Origin: Myroides fluvii
GTDB taxonomy: Bacteria > Bacteroidota > Bacteroidia > Flavobacteriales > Flavobacteriaceae
Assembly: GCF_009792295.1 (NCBI RefSeq)
Contig: NZ_CP039934.1
Coordinates: 702,501 to 766,500 of the forward strand
Reading direction: 5' to 3'
DNA: 64,000 nt
In this document: positions 26,078 through 34,998 of the stretch, piece by piece
How the letters are laid out: each line of letters opens with the position of its first letter
Position numbering within the stretch: position 1 is the stretch's first letter
Program-made: the position numbers and the translations under genes
The notes under the pieces: model-generated
Databases searched by the model: none
What the model was told of the DNA's origin: nothing
The model's input: the letters and a program-made list of their open reading frames with translations, nothing else

Positions 26078-27055
26078 ATGAGAACGATTCAATTTAGAGA
26101 GGCCGTATGTGAAGCTATGAGCGAAGAAATGCGCCACGATGAAACCATATATTTAATTGGGGAAGAAGTAGCAGAGTATAATGGTGCATATAAAGCTTCA
26201 AAAGGTATGTTGGACGAATTCGGTCCTAAACGCGTAATTGACGCTCCTATTGCAGAACTTGGTTTTGCTGGGATTGCCGTTGGTTCTGCCATGAATGGAA
26301 ACCGTCCAATTGTTGAATTTATGACATTCAACTTCTCTTTAGTAGGAATCGACCAAATAATAAACAACGCAGCTAAAATGCGTCAAATGTCAGGTGGTCA
26401 ATTCAACATTCCCATTGTATTTCGCGGGCCAACTGCTTCCGCTGGACAATTAGGTGCAACGCACTCTCAAGCTTTTGAAAATTGGTATGCAAACGTACCA
26501 GGATTAAAAGTGGTAGTCCCTTCTAATCCATACGATGCAAAAGGATTATTAAAAGCGGCTATTCGCGATAATGACCCTGTTATTTTCATGGAATCAGAGC
26601 AAATGTATGGAGATAAAGGTGAAGTGCCTGATGGAGAATATACGATTCCTTTAGGTGTTGCTGATATTAAAAAAGCAGGAAAAGATGTTACCATTGTTTC
26701 TTTTGGTAAAATCATCAAAGAAGCGCTGAAAGCAGCTGAAGAATTAGAGAAAGAAGGCATTTCTTGTGAAGTAATTGACTTGCGAACAGTACGTCCATTA
26801 GATCAAGAAGCTATTTTAACTTCTGTAAAGAAAACGAATCGCTTAGTTATCTTGGAAGAAGCTTGGCCATTTGGAAGTATTTCTTCAGAAATCACTTATT
26901 TGGTTCAGGAACAAGCATTTGACCATTTAGATGCTCCAATTCAAAGAATTACAACTGCAGATACACCTGCACCTTATTCACCTGTTTTACTTGAACAATG
27001 GTTGCCTAATGCAAACGACGTAATCAAGGCAGTGAAAAAAGTACTATACAGATAA
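26078..27055 (+). CDS. pdhB: Pyruvate dehydrogenase E1 component, beta subunit
   Basis: This 325-residue transketolase-type beta subunit (with E1-alpha it decarboxylates pyruvate and transfers the acetyl group to E2) has the ThDP-contacting IGEEVAEYNGAYKASKGM near residues 27-45, DAPIAELGFAGIAVGSAM near 57-74, RGPTASAGQLGATHSQ near 112-127, and the C-terminal transketolase_C domain with VIDLRTVRPLDQE and EEAWPFGSISSE. The alpha subunit and E2 are not adjacent; a separate pdhB is usual in Flavobacteria. Branched-chain E1-beta is the alternative, less likely from the overall match. A terminator follows. Confidence 0.92.
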   Translation: MRTIQFREAVCEAMSEEMRHDETIYLIGEEVAEYNGAYKASKGMLDEFGPKRVIDAPIAELGFAGIAVGSAMNGNRPIVEFMTFNFSLVGIDQIINNAAKMRQMSGGQFNIPIVFRGPTASAGQLGATHSQAFENWYANVPGLKVVVPSNPYDAKGLLKAAIRDNDPVIFMESEQMYGDKGEVPDGEYTIPLGVADIKKAGKDVTIVSFGKIIKEALKAAEELEKEGISCEVIDLRTVRPLDQEAILTSVKKTNRLVILEEAWPFGSISSEITYLVQEQAFDHLDAPIQRITTADTPAPYSPVLLEQWLPNANDVIKAVKKVLYR

Positions 27056-27091
27056 ACTTTTTTAAGTAAAAAAATATTGTATATTTGAATT

Positions 27092-27130
27092 ACTCCATCT
27101 TATTTTTAATAGGATGGAGTTTTTTGTTTA
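27092..27130 (+). terminator. Terminator of pdhB
   Basis: ACTCCATC (27092-27099) pairs with GATGGAGT (27113-27120) and is followed by TTTTTTG. The hairpin occupies the region that a longer frame of the next gene would use as N terminus, which supports the later ATG at 27145 for that gene. Confidence 0.75.
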
Positions 27131-27144
27131 CTCCCAAATTGACT

Positions 27145-29637
27145 ATGAGAAAAAAGATATTATTTTACCTAGTTTTCCTTTTATTAGCTAGCATTCAAGG
27201 CATTGCTCAAACAAAAGTAAGTGGTAGAATCAAAGACGCGAACCAAGTAGATGTATCTTATGCCAGTGTATATTTCAAAAATTCTACACAAGGTGTGATT
27301 GCCAATGAGCTTGGAAAGTTCTATCTGGAAACTGAAAATAACTACGATACATTAGTGGTGTCTTTCGTTGGATACAAAACAACCTACATCCCTTTAAAAA
27401 GCCGTACCAACCTCGATTTAAGCATTGCGCTACAAGAGGACAATATGCTCGAAGAAGTTCGTATTTATGCGGGTAAAACATCCAAAAAAAACAACCCTGC
27501 TCTTGATATTTTGAGAAAAATATGGGAGCGCAAACGCAAAAATGGCTTGCACATGTTCAGCCAATATGAGTTTGACAAGTACGAGAAGATTGAATTTGAT
27601 TTAAACACCATTGACAGTGCTTACCGCAAGAAAAAGATTTTCAAGGGGATGGAATTCATTTTTGACCAAGTGGACACCAATCGCATTACAGGAAAAACGT
27701 ACCTTCCAATTTTTCTCAATGAGAATATTGGTCAAGTATTTGGAGATAATATCGACAATAAAAAAATAGAAAAAACACTGGGAAACAAGAACTCAGGTTT
27801 TGATACCAATCAACATATTATTGAGTTTGTGAAAGATTTATATGCAGAATATAACATCTACAACAACTACATCAAGATTTTCGACAAAGATTTTGTCAGC
27901 CCCCTATCGCGAACAGGGATTAATGTCTACAACTATGTTCTAGCCGACAGTGCATTTATCGACCATAAATGGTGCTATAATATTGTGTACTACCCTAGAC
28001 GAAAAGGAGAACTGACCTTCAAAGGGGATTTTTGGGTGAACGACTCCACCTTTGCTATTAAAAAAATCAACATGGAAGCCAGTCGTGATGCCAACATCAA
28101 CTGGGTAAAAGAAATTTACATTGAGCAAGAATTTGACGTGCTTAATGACTCCGTCTTTTTACTGACCCGAGATCACTTCATGTCCGATTTTGCCCTTTCA
28201 AAAAAAGAAGATTCTAAGGGTATTTACGGCAAGCGAACAACTGTATACCAAAACCACCAATTCAACGTCAAACATCCAGATGAGTTTTACAAAAAGGATG
28301 TCAACGAATATGACGAATCGATTTATACGCGCTCAGATGAATTCTGGCAAACGTACCGTTTTGAGCCTCTGAGCAAAGATGAATTTGGCATTTACAAAAT
28401 GTTAGACACCTTGAAAACCGTACCGAAATTCAGATTTCTATTCGACTTAACCTCTACTATTGCAAGCAATTACTACAATATCCCCAAATACAAGTTCGAC
28501 TATGGTCCTATCTTTTCCACTTTTGGCTACAACGATATTGAAGGATTGCGCATGCGTGCTGGAGGAAGAACGTATTTTGGTCCAAATGACAAATGGCGTT
28601 TAGAAGGCTATGGTGCCTATGGTTTCAAAGACAATAAATTTAAATATGGAATCAGCGGAAAAGTGCTGCTCCACAGCCCCTCTCGCTTTATTCTTTTTGG
28701 AGGAAACCGCCGAGATGTAGAACAAATTGGCGTTAGTCTTACGGAGACTAACGATGTATTAGGACGCAGTTTTGCCTCTAGTTCCCTCTTTGCCAGTGGA
28801 GACAACTCTAAACTAACAGATATCAATTTATCAACCATAGGCTTAGAGATTGAACCCGCTAAGAACTTTTGCTTGCTCACTACATTCAGCTATCGCACGC
28901 TAAAACCTGCGTCTGATCTGTTTAACTTAGACTATTATGTAGATAAAGAACGAACGATTACTTCTAATGAGACCAAGCAGTCAGAAATAGAAATGGCTAT
29001 TGATTATACCCCTGGAAAAAGAACGATTGGCTATGGTGTTGATCGCAAAGAAATCGACCAGAAATACTTCAAACTATACCTGCGCTATAGTCACGGCTTC
29101 AAGGGCGCACTTGACAGTAATTTCCAATATGACAAAGTACAATTCTATGCGAGAAAACCCGTTTTATTAGGAGGTTTTGGGACCTTTACCACCACAGTTG
29201 AAGCAGGTAAAACCTTTGGTGAAGTACCCTTGGGGTTACTGAGTGTTGTACCTGGAAACCAATCGTGGTTTAACATTGAAAACACCTTTGCCAACTTAAA
29301 CTACTACGAATTTGTAACCAATGAATATGCCTCTATTCACCTAGAACACAATTTTGGAGGGCGTTTGCTTTCGAGAATTCCGTGGTTTAGAGATTTAAAT
29401 TTGAGAGAAATCGTGGGTATTCGTGGAATATACGGGAAAATATCTCAAGAGAATATCGATTTGAACGCTTCTCAATTAGTTTACAAAGCTCCCGAAGATT
29501 TTTATTACGAATATTATGTGGGTGTGGGAAATATTTTTAAAATTTTCCGACTTGACTTAAGCTGGCGAGGAAATTATTTAGATATGCCTGATGCTAGAAA
29601 GTTCGCGATTCGAGGGTCATTCGGAATTTATTTCTAA
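27145..29637 (+). CDS. DUF5686 outer-membrane protein with carboxypeptidase-regulatory-like domain
   Basis: From the ATG at 27145 (830 aa) there is a signal peptide (ILFYLVFLLLASIQGIAQ), a CarboxypepD_reg-like beta domain (about 25-105, VSGRIKDANQVDVSYASVYFKN), and then a long DUF5686 region that ends in a beta-barrel-like C terminus with alternating aromatic residues and a final IRGSFGIYF. This is a frequent Bacteroidota architecture, resembling the SusC/TonB-linked N-terminal domain but without TonB-receptor plug. The role is not known; outer-membrane location is inferred. The upstream terminator argues for its own promoter (TATATTTG at 27080-27087). Confidence 0.85.
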   Translation: MRKKILFYLVFLLLASIQGIAQTKVSGRIKDANQVDVSYASVYFKNSTQGVIANELGKFYLETENNYDTLVVSFVGYKTTYIPLKSRTNLDLSIALQEDNMLEEVRIYAGKTSKKNNPALDILRKIWERKRKNGLHMFSQYEFDKYEKIEFDLNTIDSAYRKKKIFKGMEFIFDQVDTNRITGKTYLPIFLNENIGQVFGDNIDNKKIEKTLGNKNSGFDTNQHIIEFVKDLYAEYNIYNNYIKIFDKDFVSPLSRTGINVYNYVLADSAFIDHKWCYNIVYYPRRKGELTFKGDFWVNDSTFAIKKINMEASRDANINWVKEIYIEQEFDVLNDSVFLLTRDHFMSDFALSKKEDSKGIYGKRTTVYQNHQFNVKHPDEFYKKDVNEYDESIYTRSDEFWQTYRFEPLSKDEFGIYKMLDTLKTVPKFRFLFDLTSTIASNYYNIPKYKFDYGPIFSTFGYNDIEGLRMRAGGRTYFGPNDKWRLEGYGAYGFKDNKFKYGISGKVLLHSPSRFILFGGNRRDVEQIGVSLTETNDVLGRSFASSSLFASGDNSKLTDINLSTIGLEIEPAKNFCLLTTFSYRTLKPASDLFNLDYYVDKERTITSNETKQSEIEMAIDYTPGKRTIGYGVDRKEIDQKYFKLYLRYSHGFKGALDSNFQYDKVQFYARKPVLLGGFGTFTTTVEAGKTFGEVPLGLLSVVPGNQSWFNIENTFANLNYYEFVTNEYASIHLEHNFGGRLLSRIPWFRDLNLREIVGIRGIYGKISQENIDLNASQLVYKAPEDFYYEYYVGVGNIFKIFRLDLSWRGNYLDMPDARKFAIRGSFGIYF

Positions 29638-29652
29638 TATTCTAGATAAAAC

Positions 29653-29683
29653 TTGGTAAAACGCACGAATTGAAGTATTTTTG
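29653..29683 (+). promoter_or_regulatory. Bacteroidota-type promoter of ppa
   Basis: TTG at 29653-29655 and TATTTTTG at 29676-29683 are separated by 20 bases, matching the TTG-N19-21-TAnnTTTG consensus. It predicts a transcript leader of roughly 25-30 bases before the ppa ATG. Confidence 0.6.
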
Positions 29684-29717
29684 CACCCATTATTAAGTTT
29701 TTTGACTATAAAAATAA

Positions 29718-30251
29718 ATGAATATGAGTACATTCGAAACTTTTGATGCCTTCGTTGAGATTCCAGCAGGTAGTAGAAATAAATACGAATATGATTTTGA
29801 TTTAAAACGATTGAGATTTGATCGTTTACTTTACTCAAACATGAGATATCCAGCTGATTATGGTTTTATTCCTGAAACTTTAGCTTTAGATGGAGATCCA
29901 CTAGACGTACTAGTATTATTTACTGAGCCATCTCTTCCTGGAATGGTTGTTGAAGTAAAACCTATTGGTATTTTCTACATGGCTGACGATAAAGGACAAG
30001 ATGAAAAAATTCTTTGTGTTCCTGTATCTGATCCATTGATGAACAAATTAAACGACATCAACGATGTAAACGAGCACTTCAAAAAAGAAGTAGAACATTT
30101 CTTCCAAGTGTACAAAGACTTAGAAAACAAACAAGTGACTACAAATGGTTTTGGAGACAAAGCTGCTGCTGTTAAAATGATTCAAGAATGTACAGCGCGT
30201 TTTGACAATTTAGAAAACAAAGCAGAAGGTTTATTCAGCATCCGTTACTAA
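29718..30251 (+). CDS. ppa: Inorganic pyrophosphatase
   Basis: This soluble class I pyrophosphatase hydrolyses PPi to two Pi and drives biosynthetic reactions. The 177-residue protein shows the active-site pattern EIPAGSRNKYEYD near residues 15-27, YPADYGFIPETL near 44-55 and the metal-binding DGDPLDVLVL near 58-67, with DDKGQDEKIL near 90. Length is normal. It has its own promoter and terminator; start could also be the ATG two codons later. The call is confident. Confidence 0.95.
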   Translation: MNMSTFETFDAFVEIPAGSRNKYEYDFDLKRLRFDRLLYSNMRYPADYGFIPETLALDGDPLDVLVLFTEPSLPGMVVEVKPIGIFYMADDKGQDEKILCVPVSDPLMNKLNDINDVNEHFKKEVEHFFQVYKDLENKQVTTNGFGDKAAAVKMIQECTARFDNLENKAEGLFSIRY

Positions 30252-30277
30252 GCTTAAATTTAGATTACAAAATACAC

Positions 30278-30310
30278 AAGCTACTTCTCTATAGAAGTAG
30301 CTTTTTTTTT
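30278..30310 (+). terminator. Terminator of ppa
   Basis: An 11-bp stem AAGCTACTTCT / AGAAGTAGCTT with a 4-base loop is followed by a run of ten T. Confidence 0.85.
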
Positions 30311-30518
30311 GACTGTTTTCTAAAAGAAAAACAAGGCAAAAAACACCTCATACCGCACCTTTAACACTATCCTCTACAAGAGCAATCCTTTTTTTTTCGC
30401 AAACAAAGCCCCACACACACTCAACTATACAAACCAAAAACTACTATTACGTACAATATTGACACATAAATAGCGTATTTAATTAAAAATTACTATTTTT
30501 CAGTTTAAATTATTTCAG

Positions 30519-31964
30519 ATGGGAGAAGCGATAAAATTTATTAATGACCTATTATGGTCGAATGTATTCATCATCTTATGCCTTGGGGCAGGATTATTCT
30601 TTACAATTAAAACGCGATTTGTCCAGGTGCGCTATATCCGACAGATGGTCAAATTGCTCTTTACAGAAGGTTCTTCCGAAAAAGGAGTCAGTCCTTTTCA
30701 AGCCTTTAGCATTGCTATCGCAGGACGCGTGGGGGTTGGAAACATTGTGGGGGTTGCGACAGCCATTGCTTATGGGGGTCCCGGTGCCATTTTTTGGATG
30801 TGGATGATTGCCTTCTTAGGAAGCGCTTCTGCTTTTGTTGAATCGACCTTAGCTCAAATTTATAAAGTAGAAAAAAATGGACATTATTGTGGAGGTCCTG
30901 CTTTTTATATAGAAAAAGGGCTAAACAGCAAAAAACTAGCTTTGCTTTTCGCCTTTGTCACCATCCTTAGTTGTGTTTTATTTTTACCGAGCATTCAAGG
31001 AAATAGCATTTCAATTAGCATCAAAGATGCCTTCCATGTCCCGCAGTGGATGACTGGTTTAGCCCTTTGTGTTTTACTAAGTCTAACAGTGTTTGGTGGT
31101 GCCAAAAAAATAGGTCGCATTGCTCAAGTAGTTGTGCCTTTCATGGCGGTGATATACATCATAATGGCCGTGATCATTATTGCTATTAACGCCAAAGAAA
31201 TTCCTTCAATATTCGCTTTAATCTTCCGTTCTGCCTTTAATTTAGAAGCGACTTTTAGCGGTATCTTTGGAGCGGCCATTGCTTGGGGAGTCAAACGCGG
31301 GATATATTCAAATGAGGCGGGACAAGGTACAGCACCACACGCGGCGGCGGCTTCAGAAACTTCTCATCCCGTAAAACAAGGACTGGTACAAGCTTTTTCT
31401 GTTTATATCGACACGCTTTTTGTTTGTACTGCTACTGCTTTCATGATCTTGTTCACACATCAGTATAATGTTTTTGATGAAGCAGGTAATTACATTATCA
31501 ACAATATTCCAGATGTAGAAGTAGGATCTGCTTATACAGTCAAAGCAATTGGGGTTCATTTTCCTCTATTTGCCAGTCAATTCATTGCAATTGCATTGAC
31601 TTTTTTTGCCTTTACAACCATTATGTCTTACGTATTTATAGCGGAATCCAATTTTAACTACTTGACCAATCAGCCGAAAATCATACTGCGTTGGCTGATG
31701 CGTTTAGTTTTGCTGGCTACGGTTTTCTACGCTTCGATCAATGAATCTGCAACTGCATGGAGTATTGGAGACATTGGTGTTGGCCTGATGGCTTGGATTA
31801 ACTTTATCGCGATTTTATTTCTGTATAAACCCACTATTGTTGCCTTGAATGATTATATCGCACAACATAAACAAGGGCGCAATCCCATCTTTGATCCTGA
31901 AAAACTCAATATCAAAAATGCGAGTCCAATTTGGTACAAACTCTTAAAAGAAAGAAAAAGTTAG
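30519..31964 (+). CDS. Sodium:alanine symporter (AGCS family)
   Basis: This 481-residue polytopic protein of the alanine/glycine:cation symporter family has around 11 helices. The family blocks are obvious: [31 protein letters not shown] near residues 65-95, [11 protein letters not shown] near 124-134, and [24 protein letters not shown] near 257-280. It takes up alanine or glycine with Na+. A 267-bp gap upstream and a new promoter right after its stop make it monocistronic. Confidence 0.93.
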   Translation: [481 protein letters not shown]

Positions 31965-31995
31965 TTGAACCCTAACAAACTCTTTCCTAACTTTG
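31965..31995 (+). promoter_or_regulatory. Bacteroidota-type promoter of the GNAT gene
   Basis: TTG at 31965-31967 and TAACTTTG at 31988-31995 are separated by 20 bases, matching the -33/-7 consensus. The -33 box lies immediately after the symporter stop codon. Confidence 0.6.
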
Positions 31996-32017
31996 TAAAA
32001 AATTAAAAAACAAAATC

Positions 32018-32584
32018 ATGCATTTTACCATTAGACCCGCACAAAAGGAAGATTTTGATGTTGTACCTGAATTAATGCTACAAGCAATGGAAGACATTGT
32101 ATTCAGTTTCATCCAACAAGAAGATATTGAAGAAGCCATTCATTTTCTTACAACCTTATTCAAAGAGCCTAATAACTTATACAGCTACCAAAATACTTTT
32201 GTAGCCGTTGACGATGAGGAAAATGTAGTTGGTTCAGTAACGGGATACAACGGAGATGACTTTATCAAGCTTAGAGAACCCGTTCTTGAATTAATGAAAA
32301 AGAAATACAACAACGATAGGATTCCCGAACCAGAAACAGAAGGAGGAGAATACTATCTCGATACAGTAGCTGTATCTCCCCTAGCACAAGGGAAAGGTGT
32401 TGGCAGTCATTTATTAAAAGCTGCTACAGATTTTGCAAAATCACAACAGCACAAACAAGTAGGATTAATCGTCGACCTAGAAAATCCCAATGCTATGAAA
32501 TTATATGCTCGACTTGGATTTATTCAAGGCAAACAACTTGATTTTGTAGGTGGAGAATACTATCATATGTACATTCAATTCTAA
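32018..32584 (+). CDS. GNAT-family N-acetyltransferase
   Basis: The 188-residue protein has an N-terminal FTIRPAQKEDFDVV strand-helix and the acetyl-CoA binding motif A in LDTVAVSPLAQGKGVGSHLLKAA near residues 112-134 (Q/R-x-x-G-x-G/A), followed by NPNAMKLYARLGF near 157-169. The substrate is unknown; the insert around residues 45-80 differs from ribosomal-protein acetylases. It has its own promoter and a strong terminator and so forms a single-gene unit. Confidence 0.88.
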   Translation: MHFTIRPAQKEDFDVVPELMLQAMEDIVFSFIQQEDIEEAIHFLTTLFKEPNNLYSYQNTFVAVDDEENVVGSVTGYNGDDFIKLREPVLELMKKKYNNDRIPEPETEGGEYYLDTVAVSPLAQGKGVGSHLLKAATDFAKSQQHKQVGLIVDLENPNAMKLYARLGFIQGKQLDFVGGEYYHMYIQF

Positions 32585-32591
32585 GTCATAT

Positions 32592-32624
32592 AAAGGGAAT
32601 ATCGAATCGATATTCCCTTTTTTA
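32592..32624 (+). terminator. Terminator of the GNAT gene
   Basis: A 13-bp stem AAAGGGAATATCG / CGATATTCCCTTT (32592-32604, 32608-32620) closes a 3-base loop and continues into T residues. Confidence 0.85.
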
Positions 32625-32700
32625 ACTCCCTATTTTTATTCCTTTAGAGAAACCTATCTTTTTGCTCTAGATTATTTATATTTGCCTAAAAATAATAACA

Positions 32701-33429
32701 ATGAGTAAAAATATCACGCCCTATAAAGATTCTCAGCTTGGAAAAAAACAACAAGTAGAGCAAATGTTCGATACAATTTCAGGTAACTATGACAATTTGA
32801 ATCGAATGATCTCATTAGGGACGGATCAAGGTTGGAGAAAAAAAGTACTAAAGTTAGTTGAAGAGACGAATCCCACAACGATTTTGGATATTGCAACAGG
32901 AACAGGAGACATGGCAATACTTTTATCCAAAACTAATGCTCACAAAATCACAGGATTAGATCTATCTGCAGGAATGCTTGAAGTAGGTAGAAAAAAAATA
33001 AAAGCCCTGAATTTAGACCATCGCATTGAAATGATTCAAGGCGATTCTGAAAACTTACCCTTTGAAGACGATTCATTTGACGCTATTACTGTAGGTTTTG
33101 GAATACGCAATTTTGAAAATTTAGAAAAAGGTTTAACAGAAATTTTAAGAGTATTAAAACCTAATGGAATTTTTATTATCTTAGAAACCTCAGTTCCGAC
33201 TAAATTTCCGTTTAAGCAAGGATACTTCTTTTACACGAAAAACATTATGCCTTTCATGGGAAAACTGTTTTCAAAAGATCAAGATGCTTATAAATATTTA
33301 TCTGATTCTGCTAAAAATTTCCCTTTTGGACAAGAATTGAACAATATTTTGGTAAAAGTCGGGTTTAAGACTGTGAAACACCGTCCGCAAACGATGGGTA
33401 TAGCAACCATATATTCTGCTTCAAAGTAG
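32701..33429 (+). CDS. menG: Demethylmenaquinone methyltransferase
   Basis: This 242-residue SAM-dependent methyltransferase of the UbiE/MenG family performs the last methylation of menaquinone. Motif I ILDIATGTGDMAILL lies near residues 61-75, and the UbiE signatures FDTISGNYDNLNRMISLGTD near 23-42 and VGFGIRNFENLEKGL near 130-144 are present. Menaquinone is the only quinone in most Flavobacteria, hence MenG rather than UbiE. A TATATTTG box is 16-23 bases upstream of the ATG. The porT-like gene follows after 2 bases, so they form an operon. Confidence 0.93.
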   Translation: MSKNITPYKDSQLGKKQQVEQMFDTISGNYDNLNRMISLGTDQGWRKKVLKLVEETNPTTILDIATGTGDMAILLSKTNAHKITGLDLSAGMLEVGRKKIKALNLDHRIEMIQGDSENLPFEDDSFDAITVGFGIRNFENLEKGLTEILRVLKPNGIFIILETSVPTKFPFKQGYFFYTKNIMPFMGKLFSKDQDAYKYLSDSAKNFPFGQELNNILVKVGFKTVKHRPQTMGIATIYSASK

Positions 33430-33431
33430 TT

Positions 33432-34229
33432 ATGAAAAAACTGTTTATCTTACTTATTATTCTATTCGCTTCTGCACACGTAACTGCACAAGGGATTTTT
33501 GGAAGAAATCCAATCATAAATAAAGCTGATTGGGACAAGCAACGCGTTCACTACGGTTATTATATTGGATCGAACTTTCTAAATTTTAATTTTGACTACG
33601 ATAAACAGTATTACGACAAACTAAAAAGTCTAGCTGGCGAATATGGCAGTGATCATACTGAAATACAAATAACAACCAATATGGGTTTCAATGTGGGACT
33701 TGTAGGGAACTTGCGTATTATGGAGTATTTGGATTTGCGTTTTGAACCAGGTTTAATCTATTCTAAACGCGATTTAAAATTTCCTCGCGCTTTTGTGATG
33801 GATTATTACATGAAGAACAAGCCTAATTCGGTTCCTTCAATGCAAGAAATAACTAATTCAAGTACAAAATCAATCAGTTCTACCCTGATTCACTTGCCTT
33901 TACTTCTCAAATTTTCTGCTATGCGTACGGGAAATATTCGCCCTTATGTATTGGGAGGTTTTTCTGCCGACTTAAACTTGAGTAGCAACCACAAGTCAGA
34001 TGACGACAACTATGAAGGAGTTTGGAGAATGAAACAGTGGACAACCAACTACGAACTAGGTGTAGGAATTGACATCTATTTTGAATACTTCAAATTTAGT
34101 CCTTCTATCCGAGGGGTATTTGGCCTAGGGGATGAATTAGTTCGCGACAAAGATCCAGACAGCCCATGGACAGGACACATTAGCTCCATGAAAACAAGAG
34201 GTGTTTTCTTAAACTTTACTGTTCATTAA
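33432..34229 (+). CDS. porT: PorT-like type IX secretion outer-membrane protein
   Basis: The 265-residue protein has a signal peptide (LFILLIILFASAHVTAQ) and an outer-membrane beta-barrel of the beta-brl 2 / porin-family kind, with alternating aromatic strands and a final VFLNFTVH. In Flavobacterium and relatives the gene after ubiE/menG is porT (sprT), a component of the type IX secretion system, and the sequence pattern (YGYYIGSNFLNFNF, LRFEPGLIYSKRDLKF) agrees. The function is inferred from position and pattern; generic porin-family barrel is the fallback. Its last 14 bases overlap the converging trmH-like gene. Confidence 0.75.
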   Translation: MKKLFILLIILFASAHVTAQGIFGRNPIINKADWDKQRVHYGYYIGSNFLNFNFDYDKQYYDKLKSLAGEYGSDHTEIQITTNMGFNVGLVGNLRIMEYLDLRFEPGLIYSKRDLKFPRAFVMDYYMKNKPNSVPSMQEITNSSTKSISSTLIHLPLLLKFSAMRTGNIRPYVLGGFSADLNLSSNHKSDDDNYEGVWRMKQWTTNYELGVGIDIYFEYFKFSPSIRGVFGLGDELVRDKDPDSPWTGHISSMKTRGVFLNFTVH

Positions 34230-34956
34230 AAACAGATCTACGAAACTCACTCAATACAATTGAAGTAGCCATAGCCACATTCAAACTTTCTGTTTGTTGT
34301 AAATTGCCAAAACGAGGAATTGTTATTTTTCGAGAAACAAGCTGCTCAATTTCAGTAGAAATGCCGTTTGCTTCGTTTCCCATGACGATTACTCCTGGCT
34401 GTACACCTTTCATTTCATAGATATTTTCACCTCCTAAGAAGGTTCCGTATATAGGAGCATCTACCTTTTTCAATCGCGTAGCCAAATCGGTATACGCAAT
34501 ATTTACGCGAGATACAGATCCCATTGTGGCCTGAATGACCTTAGGATTGTAACAATCTACAGTTTCTAAAGAACACACAATATGTCGAATACCAAACCAA
34601 TCACACAATCGAATAATTGTTCCTAGATTTCCTGGATCTCGAACATCATCCAAAGCCACTACCCAATCCGAAAAATCAAGCGACTTACTTTCTAAACAAT
34701 GAAAGACCGCCAAACAATTAGGCGTTGTGGTCAAAGCGCTCATTTTTTTCAAATCATCTGCAGACACTATTGTTCGCTGATGAGCAGGAACATCAAATTC
34801 CATCTCGTTTGTCACATACAAATGCTCTAAAACAAAGGAAGATTGCAGCAGTTCCTGAATGACTTTAACTCCTTCTGCGATAAACAATTGGTGTTCTTTT
34901 CTATATTTTTTTTGATGAAGGCTTTTTATTCCCTTAATTTGGTTTTTGGTAACCAT
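34216..34956 (-). CDS. TrmH/SpoU-family RNA 2'-O-methyltransferase
   Basis: The 246-residue protein has an N-terminal substrate-binding domain (KKYRKEHQLFIAEGVKVIQEL) and the SPOUT knot motifs: DDVRDPGNLGTIIR near residues 102-115, VMGNEANGIS near 191-200 and PRFGNLQQTESLNVAMATSIV near 211-231. It methylates rRNA or tRNA ribose; the target is not determined. It converges with porT (14-base overlap of 3' ends) and diverges from tamL, whose promoter overlaps its 5' end. Confidence 0.9.
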   Translation of the reverse strand: MVTKNQIKGIKSLHQKKYRKEHQLFIAEGVKVIQELLQSSFVLEHLYVTNEMEFDVPAHQRTIVSADDLKKMSALTTTPNCLAVFHCLESKSLDFSDWVVALDDVRDPGNLGTIIRLCDWFGIRHIVCSLETVDCYNPKVIQATMGSVSRVNIAYTDLATRLKKVDAPIYGTFLGGENIYEMKGVQPGVIVMGNEANGISTEIEQLVSRKITIPRFGNLQQTESLNVAMATSIVLSEFRRSVFNEQ

Positions 34957-34973
34957 AAAAAAATGTATTTTTG
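34946..34973 (+). promoter_or_regulatory. Bacteroidota-type promoter of tamL
   Basis: TTG at 34946-34948 and TATTTTTG at 34966-34973 are separated by 17 bases; another TTG at 34939-34941 gives a spacing of 24. The boxes overlap the first codons of the divergent trmH-like gene. Confidence 0.45.
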
Positions 34974-34998
34974 ATCTGTATTTATCGATGTAATAAAG

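Noticed and set aside
25901..26137. 78-codon minus-strand ORF across the pdhB start
   Set aside because: It overlaps the start of pdhB and its promoter box, and has no recognisable features.
27085..27144. Longer N terminus for the DUF5686 protein
   Set aside because: It would begin with TTG and run through the pdhB terminator; the signal peptide starts at the ATG at 27145.
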